Positions 49,852-57,684 of a DNA stretch of 59,507 bases are shown here, piece by piece. This DNA comes from an uncultured Bdellovibrionales bacterium (GTDB lineage: Bacteria > Bdellovibrionota > Bdellovibrionia > Bdellovibrionales > JAMPXM01): the NCBI GenBank assembly GCA_937927435.1, contig CALBDW010000143.1:1-59507 (forward strand), written 5' to 3'. The position numbers and the translations under genes were made by a program. The notes beneath the pieces were generated by a model. The model searched no databases. It had not been told where the DNA came from and was given only the letters and a program-made list of their open reading frames with translations. The stretch's first letter is position 1. The number at the start of each line of letters is the position of its first letter.

Positions 49852-51212
49852 GTCAGGTCTCAAGGCGGCCCCTGATTCTGGGCGAGAAAACCTATAAGGA
49901 TATTACGGACGATATTTGTAGTCCGGTTGAGTCGTTCCCGACCAAACGATGGTTCGCGCTTTTCTTCGGCGCGAAAGCGTTGTTCATCTTCTACATTATC
50001 CACGTGGCGATTATCGTCAGTGTGGGGATGGGTCTTCTCGGCGTGAACAGCCCGGTGGCCTGGGGAACGATGATCGTGACCTTCGTCTTCTGGATCGGTA
50101 TCGGTCACGCCGGCACGCTGATTTCGGCGATCCTTTACCTTTTCCGGCAGAAGTGGAGGACGTCGATCGCCCGTTCCGCGGAAGCTATGACGGTCTTCGC
50201 GGTCATGACGGCCGGTATCTTCCCTCTCATTCACACGGGTCGTCCGTGGCTTGACTACTGGCTGCTGCCTTATCCGAACCAACGTGGCCCCATTTGGGTG
50301 AACTTCCGCTCGCCGCTCTTGTGGGACGTCTTTGCGGTTTCGACGTACGCGACGGTGTCGGCTGTTTTCTGGTACGTCGGTATGATTCCCGATTTGGCGA
50401 CCCTTCGTGACCGCGCAAAAACGAAAATCCGCCGGTTGATTTACGGCGCGTTGAGCTTGGGCTGGCGCGGTTCGGCTCGCGATTGGAGCCATTATGAAAT
50501 GACCTACATGCTACTCGCGGCTCTTTCGACTCCGCTCGTTTTGTCGGTTCACACGATCGTCTCGTTCGACTTCGCGGTTTCGAACTTGCCCGGTTGGCAT
50601 ACGACGATCTTCCCGCCGTACTTCGTCGCCGGTGCTATCTTCTCCGGCTTCGGTATGGTGGTCACGTTGCTGACACTGGTCCGTATCGGTTTCCCGAAAT
50701 TCAAGGACTACATCACGCTCGACCACATGGAAGCCATGAACAAGATCATCATGGCGACCGGTTTGATGGTTGGTTATGCGTACGGTTCCGAGTTCTTCAT
50801 CGCGTGGTATTCGGGTAACCCGTTCGAACAGTACACCTTCATTAACCGCGCGTTCGGTCCGTACTGGTGGTCGTACTGGATCATGATCACCTGCAACGTG
50901 ATCATCCCGCAGGTCTTCTGGTTCAAGAAGTTCCGCCGTTCGATCCCGGTGATGTTCGTAGTTTCGATTTTCGTGAACATCGGGATGTGGTTCGAGCGTT
51001 TCGTGATCGCGGTGACTTCGCTCCATCGTGACTTCTTGCCTTCGAGCTGGGGTATGTACGCTTGGTCTTGGTTCGACACGGCGGTCTTGATGGGTAGCTT
51101 TGGTATGTTCCTCACGATCTTCCTTCTTTACCTGCGCGTGATCCCGGCGATTTCGATCGCCGAAGTGAAGCCTGTCTTGCACGTGGGTAAAACAGCGAAA
51201 GGTGGGCACTGA
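49848..51212 (+). CDS. actC: Alternative complex III subunit ActC, NrfD-like quinol-binding membrane protein
   Basis: ActC is a polytopic NrfD/PsrC-family subunit that forms the quinol-oxidation site in the membrane. The 454-residue protein has about ten hydrophobic segments, with family elements GIGHAGTLISAILYLFRQKWR, the FPLIHTGRPW loop and the SPLLWDVFAVSTY helix. Its ATG overlaps the actB stop by 4 bases. It is one of two such subunits; ActF is the second. Confidence 0.95.
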   Translation: MSQVSRRPLILGEKTYKDITDDICSPVESFPTKRWFALFFGAKALFIFYIIHVAIIVSVGMGLLGVNSPVAWGTMIVTFVFWIGIGHAGTLISAILYLFRQKWRTSIARSAEAMTVFAVMTAGIFPLIHTGRPWLDYWLLPYPNQRGPIWVNFRSPLLWDVFAVSTYATVSAVFWYVGMIPDLATLRDRAKTKIRRLIYGALSLGWRGSARDWSHYEMTYMLLAALSTPLVLSVHTIVSFDFAVSNLPGWHTTIFPPYFVAGAIFSGFGMVVTLLTLVRIGFPKFKDYITLDHMEAMNKIIMATGLMVGYAYGSEFFIAWYSGNPFEQYTFINRAFGPYWWSYWIMITCNVIIPQVFWFKKFRRSIPVMFVVSIFVNIGMWFERFVIAVTSLHRDFLPSSWGMYAWSWFDTAVLMGSFGMFLTIFLLYLRVIPAISIAEVKPVLHVGKTAKGGH

Positions 51213-51214
51213 AA

Positions 51215-51739
51215 ATGGCGAAGCGAGTAAGCGGTGTCGTAGGTATTTGGTACGACGATTTCGAATTGGTCGAGGCCGCGCGCAAAGTGCGTGAGGCCGG
51301 GTACAAGAAATTCGACGCCATTACGCCGTTCCCGGTCCACGGGCTCGAAGAGGCGATCGGTATTCAGCGCTCGAAAATTCCGTGGGTGACGCTCATCATG
51401 GGAACCACGGGACTCTTGAGCGGCTTGGCCCTCACGTATTGGACGTCGGCCGTCGATTGGCCGATCAACGTGGGTGGTAAGCCGTTCTTCTCGGGTCCGG
51501 CGTTCGTTCCGGTTATGTTCGAGCTGACGATCTTGTTCGCCGCTCTTTCATCGGTGATCGCGTTGTTTGCGTTCTGCGGGCTTCCGAAAGTCGATCCGCC
51601 GATCATTGATCCCGATTTGACGAGCCACAAGTTCGCGATCTTCATTCCGTCAACCGAAGAAAACTATGATACCGGAAGAGCCGAGCAATTGCTCAGACAG
51701 GTCGGCGCGAAAGAAGTCCGTCATATTTCGGAGTATTGA
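51215..51739 (+). CDS. actD: Alternative complex III subunit ActD
   Basis: ActD is a small membrane subunit of alternative complex III (DUF3341 family). It has a soluble N-terminal region (GVVGIWYDDFELVEAARKVREAGYKKFDAITPFPVHGLEEAIG) whose 'YD.. TPFPVHG' pattern is diagnostic. Two membrane segments follow (TLIMGTTGLLSGLALTYW and PVMFELTILFAALSSVIALF), then a cytoplasmic tail. The gene starts 2 bases after actC. Its stop is just before actE. Confidence 0.94.
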   Translation: MAKRVSGVVGIWYDDFELVEAARKVREAGYKKFDAITPFPVHGLEEAIGIQRSKIPWVTLIMGTTGLLSGLALTYWTSAVDWPINVGGKPFFSGPAFVPVMFELTILFAALSSVIALFAFCGLPKVDPPIIDPDLTSHKFAIFIPSTEENYDTGRAEQLLRQVGAKEVRHISEY

Positions 51740-51741
51740 GA

Positions 51742-52347
51742 ATGATGCAGAAGATGAGCTTCCGACAGTTGATTGCGACGTTGTTGCCGGTGGCGGTGCT
51801 TTCCGGTTGTACGGGTGATGGCCTGCGGAAGGAGCCGAACGTCGAATTGATTCAAGACATGATGGAACAGCCGGCGCTCAAGCCGCAGGATTTCCATCCT
51901 GACGAGCGTACGAAACCGGCTGTGCGCTTGCCTCCGGAAGGAACGGTCCCAATCGGGGCCAAGCCTTATCCGTATCATCTTAATCCTGAAGCGGCCGAGG
52001 CAAACCTCAAAAACCCGTTTGCAGGTAATATGAGCCCTGAGCTTCTCAAGATCGGCCGGCAGAAATACGACACGTATTGCGCTGTTTGCCACGGGTACGA
52101 GGGCAGGGGAGACGGTCCGGTCGCGCCGAAGATGGCTTTGAAACCGCCGACTTTGCTATCGGATAAGGTCATCAATTTTAAAGACGCGCGGATTTTCCAC
52201 ATCATCACGGACGGTCAGGGTGTGATGGCGAGTTACGCCTACCAAATCGTAGATGAGAACGATCGTTGGGCGATCGTGAACTATATCCGCAGCCTGCAGA
52301 AGCTTGGTAAAAGCACCGCGGCCGCGGACACCGGAAAAGCGAATTGA
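51742..52347 (+). CDS. actE: Alternative complex III subunit ActE, monohaem cytochrome c lipoprotein
   Basis: ActE carries a single haem c and is anchored by a lipid. The signal peptide MMQKMSFRQLIATLLPVAVL ends in a lipobox LSGC. The haem site is CAVCH in a class I-like cytochrome domain (GRQKYDTYCAVCHGYEGRGDGPV), with a likely distal Met in DGQGVMASY. I chose ATG 51742, since CGGAG lies 8 bases upstream; the TTG at 51736 overlaps the actD stop. Haem would be attached by the ResB/CcsA pair of the preceding operon. Confidence 0.93.
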   Translation: MMQKMSFRQLIATLLPVAVLSGCTGDGLRKEPNVELIQDMMEQPALKPQDFHPDERTKPAVRLPPEGTVPIGAKPYPYHLNPEAAEANLKNPFAGNMSPELLKIGRQKYDTYCAVCHGYEGRGDGPVAPKMALKPPTLLSDKVINFKDARIFHIITDGQGVMASYAYQIVDENDRWAIVNYIRSLQKLGKSTAAADTGKAN

Positions 52348-52384
52348 GAATTTGAATTAGTTTGTTAAAGGGGAAACGGATTCC

Positions 52385-53611
52385 ATGGCTCAATTACACG
52401 CAGTCACCGCACATCCGAAGCCGGGAAAATATTCGGCGAGCATGCGGACCAGAACGATTTACGCGGCCTCAATGGCGGTCGGATTGATCGGCCTTCTGGC
52501 GGCGTTTTACGTCGATAAGAGCCGCGCATGGCACTCGTATCTGACAAGCTTCTTCATGTTTACGAGCCTCGCTCTGGGAGGGATTTTCTTCGCGGCGATC
52601 CAGCACATCTCCAAGGCGGGATGGAGCGTGACCGTCCGTCGTTTGGCCGAGGCGATGACGAGCTTCTTGCCGATGGCGGCGGTCGGCGCCGTGGTTTTGC
52701 TTTTCGGAGCGAAAAATCTGTACATCTGGTTGGATCCTGAGATCGTTTCGCAAGACGCGATTTTGCGCGGCAAGACTGGTTATCTTAATATGCCGTTTTT
52801 TGTGATCCGCACGATCGTGTTCTTCGCGGGATGGCTGCTGTTTACGCGCCTGATTGTGGGGCACTCGCTGAAACAGGATGAGGACGGCGACGAGTCGCAT
52901 ACAGTGAAGAACGTCGGGCTTTCAGTCGGCTTCCTACTCTTCCTGGCTCTGTCATACTCGTTCTTCTCGGTCGACTTCCTGATGAGTTTGGCTCCCCACT
53001 GGTATTCGACGATCTGGGGCGTTTACTGCTTTGCGGGTCTCGCGCAATCGAGCTTCGCGTTCCTCTGCATCTTATCGGTCGCGATGATGAAGCGGGGGCT
53101 TGTGCGGGGCTTGGTGACGGAAGAGCACCTTCACGATCTGGGCAAATTCCTGCTCGGTTTTACGGTTTTCTACGCCTACATCGGGTTCAGCCAGTTCCTC
53201 TTGATCTGGTACGCGAACCTCCCGGAAGAAACAATCTTCTATCTCTCGCGTTCGACTGGCGGCTGGATGGAGGCGACTTTCGCGCTCTTGGTCTTTAAGT
53301 TCATTGTGCCGTTTGTTCTCCTGTTGCCGAAAGCGGCCAAACGGACGCCGGCGCACTTAGTGCTCGTTTCGACGTTGATTATCGTCATGCAATACTTCGA
53401 CGTGCACTGGATGGTCTATCCGAACTTGGTCGGAGGAAATGTCGAGAAATACGGCGGCCAGTGGATCTTCGGTTGGCCTGAAATTTCCGCGATCCTTCTC
53501 TTCGGTGGACTCTTCCTGTGGAGCGTGACGAACTTCCTGAGCCGTCATTCGCTCGTGCCGGTGAAAGACCCGCGTATCGAAGAGGCGATTCACCATCACG
53601 TCACATATTGA
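52385..53611 (+). CDS. actF: Alternative complex III subunit ActF, second NrfD-like membrane protein
   Basis: ActF is the second polytopic membrane subunit, related to ActC. The 408-residue protein has about ten hydrophobic segments; recognisable elements are RAWHSYLTSFFMFTSLALGG near the N-terminus, VDFLMSLAPHWYSTIWGVY, and QYFDVHWMVYPN near the C-terminus. AAAGGGG lies upstream of the ATG. It is the last gene of the act operon. No cytochrome oxidase gene follows, unlike the arrangement in several other bacteria. A strong palindromic hairpin stands 20 bases after the stop. Confidence 0.94.
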   Translation: MAQLHAVTAHPKPGKYSASMRTRTIYAASMAVGLIGLLAAFYVDKSRAWHSYLTSFFMFTSLALGGIFFAAIQHISKAGWSVTVRRLAEAMTSFLPMAAVGAVVLLFGAKNLYIWLDPEIVSQDAILRGKTGYLNMPFFVIRTIVFFAGWLLFTRLIVGHSLKQDEDGDESHTVKNVGLSVGFLLFLALSYSFFSVDFLMSLAPHWYSTIWGVYCFAGLAQSSFAFLCILSVAMMKRGLVRGLVTEEHLHDLGKFLLGFTVFYAYIGFSQFLLIWYANLPEETIFYLSRSTGGWMEATFALLVFKFIVPFVLLLPKAAKRTPAHLVLVSTLIIVMQYFDVHWMVYPNLVGGNVEKYGGQWIFGWPEISAILLFGGLFLWSVTNFLSRHSLVPVKDPRIEEAIHHHVTY

Positions 53612-53615
53612 TCCG

Positions 53616-53657
53616 AGAAGGCCTTCTGGCTGGGAACTTGTCGTGCGACAAGTTCCC
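53616..53657. repeat. Two adjacent palindromes after actF
   Basis: AGAAGGCCTTCT (53616-53627) is followed by arms GGGAACTTGTCG and CGACAAGTTCCC (53632-53643 with 53646-53657), a 12-bp stem with a 2-base centre. No U-tract follows on either strand. It may mark the end of the act transcript through RNA processing. The AACTTGTCGTGCG sequence also occurs in the inverted repeat at 37870-37933. Confidence 0.6.
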
Positions 53658-53688
53658 CCTCTGGAGTGACTCAGGGTCACATAATGCG

Positions 53689-53717
53689 TTGCAAAGATCA
53701 CCCCTATTGTTTATAGT
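53689..53717 (+). promoter_or_regulatory. Candidate promoter of thrS-infC
   Basis: TTGCAA (53689-53694) and TATAGT (53712-53717) have 17-base spacing and are the best promoter match I found in the window. The leader to the thrS ATG would be about 125 bases and contains a TCAGGA/TCCTGA repeat. Confidence 0.6.
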
Positions 53718-53849
53718 GGCTTCAGGAGTGTGACTTGCCATTCCTGAGCTTTCCCGATAGGTTCTTTAGCCTGATATGAATTTCAAACTGATCCAAAAAC
53801 TGATCTGTCGCCGGTCGAGTCTTCTTCCCGACATGGGTCGTCGAATCCA

Positions 53850-55862
53850 ATGACGTCTGTAAAAATCATTTTACCTGATAACTCCGTCCTAGAGTTTCCC
53901 GAAGAGCCCACCGTGATGGATGTTGCAAGTCGCATCGGTCCGGGGCTCGCTAAGGCCACATTGGGCGCGAAGCTCAATGGTGGAAGCGAAATTATCGACT
54001 TCCGCACGAAGCTCAAAGACGGCACGCGACTTGAGATCGTGACGACCAAGAACCCGGAAGGACTCGAAGTTTTGCGCCATTCGGCCGCGCACGTGATGGC
54101 GCAGGCGGTGCAGGAACTTTGGCCGGACGTGAAAGTTACGATCGGTCCGGTGATCGAAAATGGCTTTTATTACGATTTTGATTCCCCGCGGCCGTTTACG
54201 CCCGAAGATCTCGAGAAAATCGAAAAACGGATGAACGAGATCATTGCGCGTAATCTCCCGATCGTCCGTGAAGATTGGGACGCGGATCGCGCCATCGAGA
54301 CCTTTGTGAAGATGGGCGAGATCTACAAGAAAGAGATCATCGAGGAACTGAAGACGAAAGGCGAAAAAACGGTCGGCATCTATAAGCAAGGGGATTGGTT
54401 CGACCTTTGTCGTGGGCCTCACGTGCAGTCGACCGGACAAATCAAGGCCGTGAAGGTTCTCTCGCTCGCGGGCGCATACTGGCGTGGAGACGAGAAGCGC
54501 CAGCAGCTTCAGCGTATTTACGCGACGGCCTTCGCTGACAAGAAAGATCTCGAGGCTTATCTCAGGCGTCTCGAAGAAGCGAAAAAACGCGACCACCGCA
54601 AGATCGGGAAGGAATTGGGGCTTTTCCACTTCCATAACTATGCGCCCGGCGCGCCGTTTTTCACGGGTAAGGGTTCGGTGATCTATAACCAGCTCGTGAA
54701 CTTCATCCGCGAGATGTATCACGAGACGGGGTATGAGGAGGTCATTACCCCGCAAGTGTACAACGTCGAGCTTTATAAAACCTCCGGACACTACGAGAAC
54801 TACCGCGAGAACATGTACTTCACGCAGGTGGTGGACAAGGATGATGTCGAATCGAGCTTGAAGCCGATGAATTGTCCCGGTCACTGCCTGATGTTTGCGG
54901 CTGAAAGACACTCTTATCGGGAGCTTCCGATCCGCCTTGCGGACTTCGGGCGCTTGCATCGCTATGAGCGTTCAGGCGTCATGCACGGGCTGACGCGCGT
55001 GCGGTCGTTCTGCCAGGATGACGCCCATATTTTCTGTACGCCGGATCAAATGCAGAACGAGATCCGCGATTTCATGGCGATGGCCGACCGCGTGTACAAG
55101 AAGCTCGGCATGCCGAACTTTAAAGTCTTCGTCGCGACCCGTCCGGAAAAACGCATGGGTTCCGACGAAATTTGGGATAAGGCCGAAAACGCTTTGAAAG
55201 ACGGTCTTACCGCGCTGGGAATTCCATTTGAAATCAGCCCCGGGGAAGGGGCGTTCTACGGTCCCAAGGTTGAAATCCATTTCGTCGATGCGATCGGCCG
55301 GAGCTGGCAGCTCGGAACGATCCAGGTCGATTTCAACATGCCGGAGAACTTCGGTCTCGAATACATCGGCGAAGACAACGCGCCTCACAGGCCGGTGATG
55401 CTCCATCGCGCGATTTTGGGATCGCTCGAGCGCTTCATTGGAATTTACATCGAGCATTGTGCCGGACATTTCCCGACGTGGCTGGCACCGGTGCAAGTGG
55501 CGATCCTGAATGTGACCGAGAGACAGAACGCATACTGCGAGGAGCTCCTCAAGGAACTCCGTTCGCTCGGCGTGCGCGCGCAATGGGATTCGCGCAACGA
55601 GAAGCTTGGGTTTAAGATCCGCGAAGCGCAATTGATGAAGATTCCGTACATGCTCATCATCGGCGACGCCGAGGTCGAGCAAAGGACGCTGAGTGTGCGT
55701 CTCAGAGACGGCCAGAACATTAACGGCCTCTCGGGCGCGGATTTCATGAATGCGTTGATGAAAGAAATCCGTGAGCGGGAGCTCACGAGCCTTCTTGCGA
55801 AAAAAGAAGACGCGCAAGGGGGAGATCAGAAAGCAAACATAAACCAGGAGGCGAGCAATTAG
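53850..55862 (+). CDS. thrS: Threonyl-tRNA synthetase
   Basis: ThrRS charges tRNA-Thr and edits Ser-tRNA-Thr. The domains in 670 residues are: TGS (residues 1-65), the editing domain with HSAAH near residue 73 and CRGPH, and the class II catalytic core. The core carries zinc ligands in NCPGHCLMF, SFCQDDAHIF and YIEHCAGHFP, and the anticodon-binding domain lies at the C-terminus. Length and order are standard. The ribosome-binding site is weak. Its stop (TAG) overlaps the AUU start of infC, giving the classic thrS-infC pairing. The tail after about residue 645 is charged and probably flexible. Confidence 0.96.
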   Translation: MTSVKIILPDNSVLEFPEEPTVMDVASRIGPGLAKATLGAKLNGGSEIIDFRTKLKDGTRLEIVTTKNPEGLEVLRHSAAHVMAQAVQELWPDVKVTIGPVIENGFYYDFDSPRPFTPEDLEKIEKRMNEIIARNLPIVREDWDADRAIETFVKMGEIYKKEIIEELKTKGEKTVGIYKQGDWFDLCRGPHVQSTGQIKAVKVLSLAGAYWRGDEKRQQLQRIYATAFADKKDLEAYLRRLEEAKKRDHRKIGKELGLFHFHNYAPGAPFFTGKGSVIYNQLVNFIREMYHETGYEEVITPQVYNVELYKTSGHYENYRENMYFTQVVDKDDVESSLKPMNCPGHCLMFAAERHSYRELPIRLADFGRLHRYERSGVMHGLTRVRSFCQDDAHIFCTPDQMQNEIRDFMAMADRVYKKLGMPNFKVFVATRPEKRMGSDEIWDKAENALKDGLTALGIPFEISPGEGAFYGPKVEIHFVDAIGRSWQLGTIQVDFNMPENFGLEYIGEDNAPHRPVMLHRAILGSLERFIGIYIEHCAGHFPTWLAPVQVAILNVTERQNAYCEELLKELRSLGVRAQWDSRNEKLGFKIREAQLMKIPYMLIIGDAEVEQRTLSVRLRDGQNINGLSGADFMNALMKEIRERELTSLLAKKEDAQGGDQKANINQEASN

Positions 55863-56505
55863 CACTTTCGGAGGCGGCCGACATTTCGGTCGGGGTTTTG
55901 ATCGTGGTGGCAAGCGCGGAGGCCGCGAAGGCCTGCGTGTGAACCGGGAAATTCGTGCACCTGAAGTGCGCGTCATCGACGAGGACGGCACGATGCTGGG
56001 AATCTTTCCGCCCGCGGAAGCCCTTCGGATGGCGGAAGAAAAAGGCCTTGATCTCATTGAGATTGCGCCGATGGCGAAACCGCCGACGTGCAAGATCATG
56101 GATTACGGCAAATACAAATACGAAATGAAGAAGAAGGAGCATGAAGCTCGGAAGAAACAGACGGTTATCACGATTAAAGAAATCCAGCTCAGACCTCGAA
56201 CCGATCAGCACGACTTGGAAGTGAAGATGCGCCATGCCCGCCGCTTCTTGCTCGACGGCGACAAGGTCAAAGTGAACCTCCGTTTCTACGGCCGTGAGAT
56301 GGCGCATCAAGAGCTTGGTCTGGAACTCTTGAAAAAAGTGACCGATGCCCTTCAAGACATCTCCATCATCGAGGTTCAGCCCAAGATGGAAGGCCGTCAG
56401 GTGTTCGTCCTGCTGGCGCCTGATATGGCCAAGATCAAAGAGCTCAAAGAGCAAGAAAAGAACGCCTTAACCGAAAAAGAAGCGGACGGCGAGGCGTCGG
56501 AATAA
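55858..56505 (+). CDS. infC: Translation initiation factor IF-3, AUU start
   Basis: IF-3 binds the 30S subunit and checks start codons. I place the start at ATT 55858: AGGAGG (55846-55851) lies 6 bases upstream, and the frame from there is open. It adds a Gly/Arg-rich stretch (STFGGGRHFGRGFDRGGKR) before VNREIRAPEVRVID. The next in-frame GTG is at 55936. AUU starts in infC are well known and let IF-3 limit its own synthesis. The rest is standard: LIEIAPMAKPPTCKIMDYGKY in the N-domain, IQLRPRTDQHDLEVKMRHA, then the C-domain ending in an acidic tail. The start overlaps the thrS stop by 5 bases. Confidence 0.93.
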   Translation: MSTFGGGRHFGRGFDRGGKRGGREGLRVNREIRAPEVRVIDEDGTMLGIFPPAEALRMAEEKGLDLIEIAPMAKPPTCKIMDYGKYKYEMKKKEHEARKKQTVITIKEIQLRPRTDQHDLEVKMRHARRFLLDGDKVKVNLRFYGREMAHQELGLELLKKVTDALQDISIIEVQPKMEGRQVFVLLAPDMAKIKELKEQEKNALTEKEADGEASE

Positions 56506-56534
56506 AAGAACTCGTAAATCGATTCCGCTTTTCG

Positions 56535-56580
56535 AAAGGTGGTGGTCTTTGCGACGAGGAAAGGCTACCACCTTTTCATT
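56535..56580 (+). terminator. Intrinsic terminator after infC
   Basis: AAAGGTGGT (56535-56543) and ACCACCTTT (56567-56575) form a 9-bp stem followed by TTCATTTT. It lies 29 bases after the infC stop and indicates that rpmI-rplT are transcribed separately from their own promoter. Confidence 0.7.
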
Positions 56581-56691
56581 TTGGGCGATTGCGTCATTCC
56601 TGAACTTTTTGCTTTCGAATCGAGGTCACTTGAGTTGGCAGCGCCGGTGTCGCATACAGCCTGCGTTCTGACGGGTGGAAAAAGGGGGGAG

Positions 56692-56772
56692 ATGTCGGTG
56701 CTGCGCATATTTCTTTTTCTCATTGGTTTGATGGTTTTGCTTCTTTTGCCGGCGGCCTTCCTGCCGAATTAA
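56692..56772 (+). CDS. Possible 26-residue single-helix membrane protein
   Basis: A short frame with AAAGGGGGGAG directly before the ATG encodes MSVLRIFLFLIGLMVLLLL plus PAAFLPN, almost entirely one hydrophobic helix. The frame is open further upstream but without family support. It is too short to judge by composition; the ribosome-binding site and clean membrane helix are the only evidence. The remainder of 56506-57036 holds the terminator above and the rpmI promoter and leader. Confidence 0.25.
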   Translation: MSVLRIFLFLIGLMVLLLLPAAFLPN

Positions 56773-56901
56773 AACTTTCGAGGAATCTTAATTATTCCAA
56801 TTAGTTACGCGGTATTCTTTGAATTTCCTTTGGATTCAAATCGGGGTTTCGGCGGGCTTTCAGTTTAAGAGCTAAAGTCGCGACAATTCTTGGAAAATAG
56901 C

Positions 56902-56930
56902 TTGTCTGTCCGCATAACGGACGATATACA
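56902..56930 (+). promoter_or_regulatory. Candidate rpmI-rplT promoter with a palindrome in the spacer
   Basis: TTGTCT (56902-56907) and TATACA (56925-56930) have 17-base spacing. The spacer contains GTCCG-CATAA-CGGAC (56908-56922), an inverted repeat that could be an operator. Confidence 0.5.
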
Positions 56931-56933
56931 TTT

Positions 56934-57016
56934 CGCTTCGTCCAACATTTCGTTTGGTCGCATAACATCTGTCCCAGGCTTCGAAGCGCAGACCGAATGG
57001 ACGGTCGGCCGCCTGG
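56934..57016 (+). promoter_or_regulatory. Structured leader of rpmI-rplT, possible pseudoknot
   Basis: Three pairings are visible: CGCTTCG/CGAAGCG (56934-56940 with 56982-56988), CCAGGC/GCCTGG (56974-56979 with 57011-57016) and GACCG/CGGTC (56991-56995 with 57002-57006). The 3' arm of the first lies in the loop of the second, a pseudoknot topology. The last arm ends just before the rpmI ribosome-binding site. Ribosomal protein L20 controls this operon through its leader in other bacteria. Confidence 0.4.
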
Positions 57017-57036
57017 TCGGAGAAAGGTCATACGTC

Positions 57037-57228
57037 GTGAAAGCAAAAACTCATTCCGGAGCCAAGAAGCGGATGCGTCTCTTGTCGTCCGGCAAAGTTA
57101 AACGCAAGCAAACGGGCATGCGGCACTTGCTCAGCCCTCACAAGTCTAAAGGCAAACGTCAGGCCGGCAAAACGGCTTACGTTCACAGCGCGAATATGAA
57201 CCAAACGCGCCGTCTTTTGAATTTCTAA
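57037..57228 (+). CDS. rpmI: 50S ribosomal protein L35
   Basis: L35 is a small basic protein of the large subunit. The start is GTG 57037, with GGAGAAAGG about 9 bases upstream, giving 63 residues, the usual length. VKAKTHSGAKKRMRLLSSGKVKR is the L35 signature, and HLLSPHKSKGKRQAGKT fits the middle. The frame is open upstream to 56890 but that part lacks family similarity. The stop is 11 bases before rplT; the pair is almost universal. Confidence 0.94.
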   Translation: MKAKTHSGAKKRMRLLSSGKVKRKQTGMRHLLSPHKSKGKRQAGKTAYVHSANMNQTRRLLNF

Positions 57229-57239
57229 GGGGGTAGGGC

Positions 57240-57587
57240 ATGGCACGCGTAAAAAGAGGCGTTACCGCTCGTCGTCGTCGTAAAAAGGTATTGAAGAGAG
57301 CCGAAGGCTATTACTCGTTAAATAGCCGTTCCTACATTCACGCCCGAGAAAAGAACGATCGTGCGTTGGCGTACAGCTATCGCGACCGTCGGGTGAAAAA
57401 GCGCGAGTTCCGCTCGCTTTGGATCACTCGTATCAACGCTGCGGCTCGCTTGAACGGCACGACTTACTCGGCTTTGATGAATGCTCTCTCCAAGAAAGGC
57501 ATCGCTCTGGATCGCAAAGTCCTCGCGGACTTGGCGGTGCGTGATGCCGCTGGTTTCGCAGCTCTCGTTAAGCAAGCCATGGCGTAA
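57240..57587 (+). CDS. rplT: 50S ribosomal protein L20
   Basis: L20 is needed early in 50S assembly and in several bacteria represses its own operon. The 115-residue protein starts MARVKRGVTARRRRKKVLKR and keeps GYYSLNSRSYIHAREK, the YRDRRVKKREFRSLWITRIN block and the C-terminal LSKKGIALDRKVLADLAV. AAGGGGG precedes the ATG. An AGGCGCTCC/GGAGCGCCT hairpin (57625-57633 with 57645-57653) 37 bases after the stop, without a U-tract, may protect or end the transcript. Confidence 0.97.
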   Translation: MARVKRGVTARRRRKKVLKRAEGYYSLNSRSYIHAREKNDRALAYSYRDRRVKKREFRSLWITRINAAARLNGTTYSALMNALSKKGIALDRKVLADLAVRDAAGFAALVKQAMA

Positions 57588-57624
57588 GAGCCACCGAAAC
57601 CCCGCGCTGAAAGTCGGCGCGTGA

Positions 57625-57653
57625 AGGCGCTCCTCTACAAGTGGGGAGCGCCT
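57625..57653 (+). repeat. Hairpin between rplT and fni
   Basis: AGGCGCTCC (57625-57633) and GGAGCGCCT (57645-57653) are perfect 9-base arms with an 11-base loop. A smaller CGCGC/GCGCG repeat lies just before (57603-57620). There is no U-tract, so it is at best a factor-dependent or processing site. Confidence 0.5.
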
Positions 57654-57684
57654 GCAAATGACTGTAACGGGTAGAGATCATTAG

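Noticed and set aside
47491..49863. Two long minus-strand frames opposite actB
   Set aside because: They mirror the codon pattern of actB and contain no recognisable motif.
53689..53700. Shared TTGCAAAGATC in the thrS promoter and at about 45836-45846 before actA as a common operator
   Set aside because: An 11-base match is expected by chance many times in a window this long, and the second copy has no -10 box at the right distance.
53889..56099. Minus-strand frames opposite thrS and infC (356 and 375 codons)
   Set aside because: They are antisense shadows of two highly conserved genes.
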